Positions 52,362-64,000 of a DNA stretch of 64,000 nt are shown piece after piece. Made by a program: the position numbers and the translations under genes. The stretch comes from Phycisphaerae bacterium (GTDB lineage: Bacteria; Planctomycetota; Phycisphaerae; UBA1845; PWPN01). The notes beneath the pieces were generated by a model. It did not search any database. It worked only from the letters and a program-made list of their open reading frames with translations, and was not told the DNA's origin. Positions within the stretch are counted from its first letter, which is position 1. Each line of letters opens with the position of its first letter. The stretch is taken from the NCBI GenBank assembly GCA_035384605.1, contig DAOOIV010000007.1, positions 1 through 64,000 of the forward strand. The letters run 5' to 3'.

Positions 52362-53768
52362 ATGGCTCGGTCCACGACGGCAAAGACAATGGCAAAGAAA
52401 GCAGTTTCCGGCTCCATCCGAACCTATCGGTCAGCATTAACCTTCCTGGACTCGATGGTAAACCACGAGAAGATGACCCGGGTGGGGTACACACCACGGA
52501 ACTTCAACCTCGCGAGGATGACCCGGCTGTTATCGGGCTTGGGCAATCCTCATCGGGAGTTCAAGTCGGTTCACATTGCCGGAACCAAGGGCAAGGGCTC
52601 GACCGCAGCGATGCTGTCGGCGATGCTTTCCAATTGCAATCTCAAAGTGGGGCTGTATACATCGCCGCACTTGCTGGATGTTCGAGAGCGCATCCAGATT
52701 GACGGCAAGATGATCAGCGAGCAGGACATGACCCACCTCATGGGCCGGATCGCACCGGTGGTTCGCCGTCTGGGTAAGGACGAACCCACCTATTTTGAAA
52801 TCCTGACCGCTCTGGCGTTTCTCTATTTTGCTGAGCAGCAGCTCGACATAGCGGTGGTTGAGACCGGCATGGGTGGGCGGTTGGACTCCACTAACGTGCT
52901 GAGACCGGAAGTCTGCGCTATCACGAGCATCAGTTACGATCACATGGGTCAGCTTGGGCTCACGCTGGACAAGATAGCCGAGGAGAAGGCCGGCATTTTC
53001 AAGCCAGGAATTCCCGCGATCAGCGCCCCCCAAGCGCCTGAGGCCAAGGCGGCTCTTCAGCGCGTTGCAGCCAAGGTGAAATGTCCGCTGCTGTTCACCG
53101 GCAAGGACATTGAGTTCAGCTACCGCTTCGAATCGACACGGCCGATTGGGCCGCATACGTGCGTCAGCCTCATCACGGCAAACAGCCGTTTCGAGCATCT
53201 GCCGGTACCCTTGATGGGAGAGCATCAGGCGATCAACTGCGGGCTGGCGCTCAGTGTCATGGCGACGCTCAAGGAGCGAGGCTTTAAGCTGGAGGATCAG
53301 TCGGTCATCGAAGGGCTCGCCAAGGCGAAGCTTCCGGGGCGCATGGAAACCATCCACGAAAACCCTCGAATCATGGTCGATGGAGCCCACAACGCAGCCA
53401 GCGTCGAGGCACTGATGCGGGCGATCGGTCAGAACATCCCATACGACTCGATGGTCGTCATTTTCGGCTGCCGGTCTGATAAAGACATCAGCGGCATGCT
53501 GAACCATATCCAGCTTGGAGCCGACAAGGTGATCTTCACCGAAGGAGGCATTCCGCGAGCCGCAGACCCGGGGGAGCTTGCCGCCGAGTACATCGAGCGA
53601 TGCGGCAAGATGGCCCAGGTGGCCCATACCCTTGAGGAAGCCCTGGAGATCGCGGAACGAGCGGTGACTCGCGAGGATATCATCTGCATCACCGGTTCGT
53701 TCCACCTGGTCGGCCACGCGAAGAGGCTGATTGCCTCGCGAACCGCCGCCGGTTCCGTTGCCTCCTGA
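52362..53768 (+). CDS. folC: Folylpolyglutamate synthase / dihydrofolate synthase
   Basis: 468 residues from ATG 52362; ATG 52389 is an alternative. Mur-ligase-like fold: YRSALTFLDSMVNHEKM at the N-terminus, P-loop IAGTKGKGSTAAML, GLYTSPHLLDVRERIQIDG, FEILTALAFLYFAEQQLDIAV with VETGMGGRLDSTNV, then ITSISYDHMGQLG and EKAGIFKPG, and the C-terminal LPGRMETI and MVDGAHNAAS. It adds glutamate to folates (and perhaps to dihydropteroate) using ATP. Single gene between a protease and a lipoprotein. Confidence 0.93.
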   Translation: MARSTTAKTMAKKAVSGSIRTYRSALTFLDSMVNHEKMTRVGYTPRNFNLARMTRLLSGLGNPHREFKSVHIAGTKGKGSTAAMLSAMLSNCNLKVGLYTSPHLLDVRERIQIDGKMISEQDMTHLMGRIAPVVRRLGKDEPTYFEILTALAFLYFAEQQLDIAVVETGMGGRLDSTNVLRPEVCAITSISYDHMGQLGLTLDKIAEEKAGIFKPGIPAISAPQAPEAKAALQRVAAKVKCPLLFTGKDIEFSYRFESTRPIGPHTCVSLITANSRFEHLPVPLMGEHQAINCGLALSVMATLKERGFKLEDQSVIEGLAKAKLPGRMETIHENPRIMVDGAHNAASVEALMRAIGQNIPYDSMVVIFGCRSDKDISGMLNHIQLGADKVIFTEGGIPRAADPGELAAEYIERCGKMAQVAHTLEEALEIAERAVTREDIICITGSFHLVGHAKRLIASRTAAGSVAS

Positions 53769-53804
53769 AAAAAAGCGCCGGCGGTAGTGACGGTTCACGG
53801 CGCT
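53768..53804 (-). terminator. Hairpin with a T7 tail on the minus strand
   Basis: AGCGCCG (53774-53780) and CGGCGCT (53798-53804) form a 7-bp stem with a 17-nt loop. Read on the minus strand the stem is followed by seven Ts (the plus-strand A run 53768-53774). The stop codon of folC lies directly beside it. As a terminator it would work only for minus-strand transcription, and no minus-strand gene ends here. Confidence 0.35.
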
Positions 53805-53902
53805 GCGGTGTGCCCTGCTCTTGGGATGGTCGATCGTCCGGCCAATGCGACCCAGAGTGTAGCTGTCAGTCGGCCAGACCATATCGCGGTCGAGAGAAGA
53901 CA

Positions 53903-53931
53903 TTGATCGACACCGGTGCCGGTGATAGAGT
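53903..53931 (+). promoter_or_regulatory. Promoter candidate of the ZU5-like lipoprotein gene
   Basis: TTGATC (53903-53908), a 17-bp spacer, TAGAGT (53926-53931), 46 nt upstream of the ATG at 53978. Confidence 0.45.
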
Positions 53932-53977
53932 ACGAAGCGTCTGTCTCGGCGTTCATCTCAAGACAAGGAGACCGCAC

Positions 53978-55315
53978 ATGGCCGGCTTGAATCCGCACCG
54001 GAGCATCGTGTCGCTGACCCTGCTCGCGGTAGTGATCTGTGTTCAAGGCGGAGCTTGCCTGCCCCGAACAACGCCTGACGAAGGTAAGGGCAACCGCGCC
54101 GGTGAGACGGTGCGCAAAACCATCGGATCTGAGGGCGGCGTGATCGAGGCCATCAACAGCCGCGGTGACACGATCCGCCTGGAGATACCGTCGGGCGCGT
54201 TGTCGGGATCTGTTGACATCTCGGTCGACCCACTGGATGAGCCGCCGGCCAACCCGATCGGGGAGAACGTGTTTCCTGGCGTTGATCTGGCACCGGACGG
54301 TCTGATGCTGCTGAAAGCCGCCACATTGAAGGTCTCGCCGGCCGAGGGAACGGTTGACGCGCGGGCTCTCCTGTTCCATCTGCGACAGGCGGACTTCGTC
54401 GTGCCGATTTCGGAGCAGGAGGTGAACGGAGGCGTGATTTCCGGGAAGATCCGGCACTTCAGCAGTTACCTGGGCGGATCGCCGTCCGGTAACGAGGCCT
54501 CGCAACAGGCCGGCCAAGCCGCCGGTCAATCGCAAGGCTCATCCCACTGGCAATCGACGCTTGATGACGTCGGCGGCTTGTTGCAGTGGGGCGAATGGTT
54601 CCAGTCACAAGGCATGGAGAGCGAGGCTCAGGATTCGTTCAAAGAAGCCGAGGAACGCTTGCGTGAGGCCATCGAGTGTTTCCTGGATCCGGGTTGTCAT
54701 GTCGTACCGATCGACATCTGCGACGACGATTACGTGCGCGAAGCCCTGGCTTACCTCGGCCAGGCTCAGTTGTTGGGCTTCGACGAGGAATCGGAGTTGA
54801 TGCAAGATCTTCACACTGCCGTGACGCACCTGCTCAACCAGTGCACGAACCGGTTCGCCATCGAGTACGACTATTTGCAGACGGTCGACTACGCCTCGTA
54901 CAGCCACGACATCCACGTCACCGGCCAGGTCCTTTTCTCGCTGCCGATCTACGTCGTCGGTGACATCGGGGCGCTGCAGGCAACCGGCCAAGGCACTGTG
55001 AACGGCACGATCACGGGGGCTGCGGACGAGTGCACCATCACCGGCAGTTTTACGATCAACGTCGTGGTGGAGGGCGAACTGGAGGCCGACGAGATGGGTC
55101 AACCCTGGCTGAACCTGCGCCTCAATGAGAGTTGGTATGCCAGCGGACAACAAACCGTGGTTTGCCCGGACGAGAGCAGCGATTTACCACTGTTTCCTGT
55201 TCAGTCCGTCCAGAACGTCCGTCTGCTCATGCAGGACGGCTACGTTCTCGAGCAGCCTCATTTGGAGACTCAGGGACACTACCGGTGGACGCTGCACGTG
55301 CTCCATCTGTGGTAA
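53978..55315 (+). CDS. Lipoprotein with ZU5-like domain
   Basis: 445 residues. Lipobox ending VQGGAC, Cys27. The first domain (about 45-175) resembles ZU5: IGSEGGVIEAINSRGDTIRL, EIPSGALSGSVDISVDPL, HFSSYLGG. A Gln/Ser-rich linker (about 180-200) leads to a helical segment with paired cysteines and a beta-rich C-terminal domain (IHVTGQVLFSLPIYVVGDIG onward). Probably surface or periplasmic; the function is unknown. The ATG has AGGAG 7 nt upstream, which decides it over upstream in-frame ATGs. Confidence 0.75.
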   Translation: MAGLNPHRSIVSLTLLAVVICVQGGACLPRTTPDEGKGNRAGETVRKTIGSEGGVIEAINSRGDTIRLEIPSGALSGSVDISVDPLDEPPANPIGENVFPGVDLAPDGLMLLKAATLKVSPAEGTVDARALLFHLRQADFVVPISEQEVNGGVISGKIRHFSSYLGGSPSGNEASQQAGQAAGQSQGSSHWQSTLDDVGGLLQWGEWFQSQGMESEAQDSFKEAEERLREAIECFLDPGCHVVPIDICDDDYVREALAYLGQAQLLGFDEESELMQDLHTAVTHLLNQCTNRFAIEYDYLQTVDYASYSHDIHVTGQVLFSLPIYVVGDIGALQATGQGTVNGTITGAADECTITGSFTINVVVEGELEADEMGQPWLNLRLNESWYASGQQTVVCPDESSDLPLFPVQSVQNVRLLMQDGYVLEQPHLETQGHYRWTLHVLHLW

Positions 55316-55428
55316 GCGGCTTCCGAGAGCTTCTGCGAAGACCTGTGGGCGGCGTCTTCGGCTCGTGGAGATGAGGACCAAGCCCGCGCAGCCGCCAGGA
55401 TGGCAACGAAGGTGATCTGCCCCGAGCG

Positions 55429-56157
55429 TCAGCGGTTTTCCGGAGCAAGGTTGATGATGCGAGCGTTCGGTAAGTGAAAGGTCAGCACCAAGCGAGCGAG
55501 GTTGAGCCAGGAACGGCATCGGTCAAGGACGACGCTATCGGCAGTTGCGATGATGGCGCTGGAATCGGCCAGCACGGTATCAGGGTTCGTGACGAGTTCG
55601 ATTTCCCAGGTCCACCCCCGCCTGGCCGCGAGATCCCTCATCTGGCTCCGCAGTCGACCGGAGTTGGAGACGGGGCTGTCGAGCAGCCAGAGGCAGCGTT
55701 GGGGCCGGAGGGCGGCTACGGTCTCGCCGATCAGGCCCAGTGCCGGGCCGGTTTCTCGGACCTTGCGGAAGGTCCCGTGCATGCTGGCCATGTCGCGGTA
55801 GCAGCCGTCCCGTCCCTGAATGACGACCCCGCCGGCCAGAGCGGCTTCGACAGTTGTCAGGACGTTGTATCCATCAACAGCCAATTCGCTCGCGCTCACT
55901 GCCCCGGGCGGGACTTCGCGTTGCCTCCGTGTAGCCAATGCGTCATCGGAGCAGGAGCACCTCATCACCGCGATTCTCTGCCGCTGCGTCAGTCCGAAGT
56001 GATCGCCAACCAGTTTGAGGGCCGATTTCTCGGCATAACCCCTGCCAAGCAGAAAAGACAGGTCTCCGACGGCAGCTCGAAGAATCGGCCATTGGGACTC
56101 GGCAAACAGTCGGGCATCATCCGGGTGAGGGCCGCGATGCGATCTCTTGTCAGGCAT
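55429..56157 (-). CDS. DUF434/DUF5616 protein
   Basis: 242 residues. The first 70 residues (PHPDDARLFAESQWPILRAAVGDL, LSFLLGRGYAEKSALKLVGDHF) match the DUF434 pattern. The rest (LAVDGYNVLTTVEAALAGGV, CLWLLDSPVSNSGRLRSQM, VLADSSAIIATADSVVLDRC) has the acidic strand ends of a PIN/NYN-like nuclease fold, usually annotated DUF5616. I infer a possible RNA nuclease; no experiment is known to me. The ATG has AGGA 7 nt upstream. It is divergent from a tandem pair of dispersed repeats. Confidence 0.82.
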   Translation of the reverse strand: MPDKRSHRGPHPDDARLFAESQWPILRAAVGDLSFLLGRGYAEKSALKLVGDHFGLTQRQRIAVMRCSCSDDALATRRQREVPPGAVSASELAVDGYNVLTTVEAALAGGVVIQGRDGCYRDMASMHGTFRKVRETGPALGLIGETVAALRPQRCLWLLDSPVSNSGRLRSQMRDLAARRGWTWEIELVTNPDTVLADSSAIIATADSVVLDRCRSWLNLARLVLTFHLPNARIINLAPENR

Positions 56158-56200
56158 AGGGTGTTCCTGTCAACCGGTGCCGGATCGGCTCAATTACCCA

Positions 56201-56293
56201 AGGCGGACCGCCTTTTTGCAGACCGCAATCCAAGCGCACTGCGATCCAGAAACATGCGCGCAAGCCGCACAGACATCCAGCCATAAGGTTCTA
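56201..56293 (+). repeat. Dispersed two-hairpin element, copy 6 (type B, tandem)
   Basis: GCGGACCGC (56203-56211), loop CTTTTT, GCAGACCGC (56218-56226), then ATCCAAGCGC, AGAAACATGCGCGCAA, CCGCACAGACATCCAGCC and ATAAGGTTCTA. The next copy begins immediately; the period is 93 bp. Confidence 0.8.
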
Positions 56294-56385
56294 AGGCGGA
56301 CCGCCTTTTTGCGGACCGCAACCCAAGCGCTCTGCGATCAAGAAACATGCGCGCAAGTCGCACAGATGTCTGGCCGTAAGGTTCT
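56294..56385 (+). repeat. Dispersed two-hairpin element, copy 7 (type B, tandem)
   Basis: GCGGACCGC (56296-56304), loop CTTTTT, GCGGACCGC (56311-56319). The two nonamers pair along their length with only a central A-A mismatch. Then ACATGCGCGCAA, GTCGCACAGATGTCTGGCCG and TAAGGTTCTA. This is the best-conserved type B copy. Confidence 0.8.
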
Positions 56386-56850
56386 AATTCTACCTCTCCC
56401 AACCCAAATGACATACCGCCGAGGACCGTTTCCATAAGCGGCCAGATCCGTGACGCTGTAGCCCTTCTTTCACAATCCCGAGCGATCGATACCGCGAAGG
56501 ACGGGTCAGACGCAAGGCGAACACGGTTCCGCGAGGCATTCGGCGTGTACATACCTTGGGGGCCACGGGCGGTTCGTCCGACCGAGCAGGCCCGGCGGGC
56601 AGAGGGTACCGGCAAACAAGCGGCCAGCGGCAGCTCCAGAATTCTCTCGAACCCATTGAATTACCACCTTGGTAGGAAGGGTTATTTCGGTTAGCATATG
56701 CCATGAAGTGCTTGCGGAAGCCTCTCGACGTGCGGCCGCGTCGCGGCATGGGCCAGCAATCTGGGCCATATCGGTCTTGGGCGCGTCTTGCACCCAATAG
56801 CGGCAGAGGAAGACTTCCGCGGTTTTTCACTTCCCGGAGGTCGTTGCACT

Positions 56851-58483
56851 ATGGAGGACACGCAATCAGAGCGTATCACCGTGAGGTGCGAGTGTGGCGC
56901 AAAGCTGGGACTGCGGGCCTCTTTTGCCGGGCACAAGGCCAAGTGTCCCAAGTGCAGCAGATCCTTCATCATACCAGCAACTGACGGTCGCGCAAGCATC
57001 GCAGCACCCGCGTATCCAAGCCCGGGGATGCCCAAGCAGGAGTCCCGACCCGCAACGGCGAGCCAGAAGACCGTCATGGTGGGTTGTCCGGCGTGTGGCA
57101 AGCACATCCGCGTGCCCGCGAACACAACCGGCCGAAAGGCGCGCTGTCCGGCCTGCGAGGGTGTGTTCGTCATCGGTCATGCAGCCGCGAGTCCCACGGT
57201 TGGGATTCAACCGGGACCGGTATCGGAACCTGCGGCGAAACCGGCGCCGAAGCCCGCTCCGGTTTCGGAGTCGCCTCTGCCAGAGGAATACCAAAAGCAG
57301 GATTGATGGTACTTACGGATGGTCGGACGATGGTGGTTCCCTGCTGACCGAGGCGTCGCAGCAGCCGGCCGCAGACATCGGCACGGCATACAAGCTGTGC
57401 CCGAACTGTGGCCAGACCATGCCTGCGAAGGCCCGACTGTGTGTGGCGTGCGGCTTTGACACCAAGACCGGACGTCGCATGCAGGATACGGCCATCAGCG
57501 GGGGCGGAAGCGGCGCACTGACCGCCGTCGGCGGAGTACTCGGGTCGGCCGTCAGGTCGAGCGGCGCGCTGTTGCTGGGCACGCTGTTGAGCTTCCTTGG
57601 AGCGATGCTGGGCGCGGCAATCTGGGCCGGCGTTGCCTATGCCATTCATCTTCAAATCGGCTGGATCGCATGGGCCATCGGCGGGCTGGCGGGAGGCGGC
57701 ATGTACCTCGGTTACCGCAACCAAAGCACGCCGGCCGGACTGATCGCCTCGTTCATGGCGGTTCTAGGCATCGTCGTCGGTAAGATCGGTGTCTTCGTTA
57801 TCGTGGTCTTGTCGGTGGCGGCCAGCATGATGCCCGCGATGAGCAACTCTGGCGCGGTTCATACCGCCGTTCGCAGCGAGGGTGAGGAAACCGCCATGAT
57901 GACGGAGAGGTACGTTCTGGCCTCCCACCACGCCACTTTGAAGGCCAATCGCCAGGGATTGAGTTATGACGATCCGCAGCGGGAAGCCCTTTACGCCCAG
58001 GAACAGCAGCGATTCAAGGACATGCCTGAGGATCGGGTCAAGAAGGCTATGGAGGAGATGAAGCAGTGGGAACAGGGCGGCAAATGGGAAGATGCGGCCT
58101 ATGTTCGAGACTTTCTCATCTATTCGTATATAGACGAGGCCCTGGAGACCGAGGCGAGCAAGAGGGGCGTTGACACGGACGAGCTCGAAGTGAACGCTGC
58201 ACAATGGGCACAATATCACCGGGCGGCCGCCAAGCGGGCCGACAGCATCGCAGAGAATCAGCGAGTGGTCGAGGCGAAGCGAATCGAGCGCGATCGGAAC
58301 GAAGAGAGTGAGAGGGCCCTCGTCGAAGCCGAAAAAGAGTTCGAGGACGCCGCCGGCAAAGCTGCCATAGGACTGCTCGGGCTGTTTTTCAGCGCATTGT
58401 TCGGCTGGATGGATGTCCTCTTCATCATTCTGGCGGTTGCCACGGCATACCATCTGGCGTCCGGTCTGTCGTTCGGCGGTTGA
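56851..58483 (+). pseudogene. Zinc-ribbon membrane protein gene split by a frameshift
   Basis: The first frame (ATG 56851, GGAGG 10 nt upstream) encodes two MJ0042-type ribbons, C13-x-C15/C32-x2-C35 and VGCPACGKHIRVPANTTGRK with its CPAC partner, plus a Pro/Ala linker, and stops at 57304-57306. The next frame continues without an own start: DGTYGWSDDGGSLL, a third ribbon (KLCPNCGQTMPAKARLCVAC), four hydrophobic segments (about 57540-57840), a charged coiled coil and a last membrane helix (LFFSALFGWMDVLFIILAVA). Removing one T at 57303-57304 joins them as KQDDGTYGWSDDGG, so about 543 residues result. Assembly error or real mutation; function unknown. Confidence 0.7.
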
Positions 58484-58644
58484 TTGCAACGCACCCCCGT
58501 TTTCAGTACTGTCCGGCCGGCTCATTCCGGCCGATAGGGCTGTTTTCTGCTCAACCCGTCGGGTCCAAGCTCACCTGATGCCGATAAACCTGATAGGCAG
58601 AATGGAATCTGCCACGGATAGTCCACGCGCCAAAGGATGGGCCC

Positions 58645-64000
<5,356 letters not shown>

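Larger units (their letters stand above)
56158..56850. other. Divergent intergenic region with tandem dispersed repeats
   Basis: Holds two copies of the dispersed element in tandem (56201-56293 and 56294-56385). The remaining 460 bp up to the zinc-ribbon gene contain no protein-like frame; the last 30 bp provide GGAGG before its ATG. Confidence 0.55.

Noticed and set aside
56703..56984. 93-codon frame upstream of and into the zinc-ribbon gene
   Set aside because: It overlaps the real ribbon-coding frame and translates to Arg-rich non-protein-like sequence.

Overview
The window reads as a chromosomal piece of a GC-rich planctomycete, probably of the Phycisphaerae type and possibly from a metagenome assembly. 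The evidence is indirect but consistent: dockerin-like C-termini of the planctomycete form (GDVDQ.DF..FQAC), a PEP-CTERM tail, MJ0042-type zinc ribbons, an H-X9-DG prepilin, long secreted repeat proteins, loose gene packing and frequent GTG/TTG starts. No marker gene fixes the genus.

Region 1 (1-15.5 kb) is dominated by secreted or surface proteins. It holds a nucleoside-hydrolase-like protein, two DUF5060 glycoside-hydrolase-like proteins (one with a dockerin, one frameshifted), and two relatives sharing an LNNGFETDYVYV domain, one PEP-CTERM sorted and one doubled with a dockerin. A complete 1333-bp insertion sequence follows. Its 6-bp target duplication contains the start codon of a 1237-residue beta-helix lipoprotein, so it has split that gene from its promoter and ribosome binding site.

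Region 2 (15.5-34 kb) is mostly housekeeping: a methyltransferase, a CtpA-type protease coupled to a YkgJ-type cysteine cluster protein, a soluble histidine kinase, endonuclease III, a PTS IIA protein, a six-hairpin-glycosidase-like protein, a lone Flp pilin, formamidopyrimidine-DNA glycosylase, a lipoprotein, a zinc-ribbon protein, a UroD-family protein, a DUF72 protein, FxsA and a MazG-like pyrophosphohydrolase.

Region 3 (34-56 kb) has a divergent pair made of an ArnT/PMT-type membrane glycosyltransferase and a polyprenyl-phosphate sugar synthase (GT2). It also has a double-SIS protein that strongly resembles animal glucokinase regulatory protein, a tRNA with CAU anticodon, an enolase-superfamily dehydratase, a prepilin-like protein, a complete TolC-adaptor-RND efflux operon, a second S41 protease, FolC, a ZU5-like lipoprotein and a DUF434 protein.

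Region 4 (56-64 kb) has a zinc-ribbon membrane protein split by a frameshift and a giant secreted protein that is still open at the right edge (1785 codons visible). That protein has propeller-like repeats, thrombospondin type 3 repeats and 24 CGCG repeats.

Seven copies of a ~90-bp two-hairpin element lie in intergenic DNA, all in the same orientation. The strongest leads are this element, the insertion at the lipoprotein start codon, the bacterial GKRP-like protein, and the domain family sorted by two alternative C-terminal tags.
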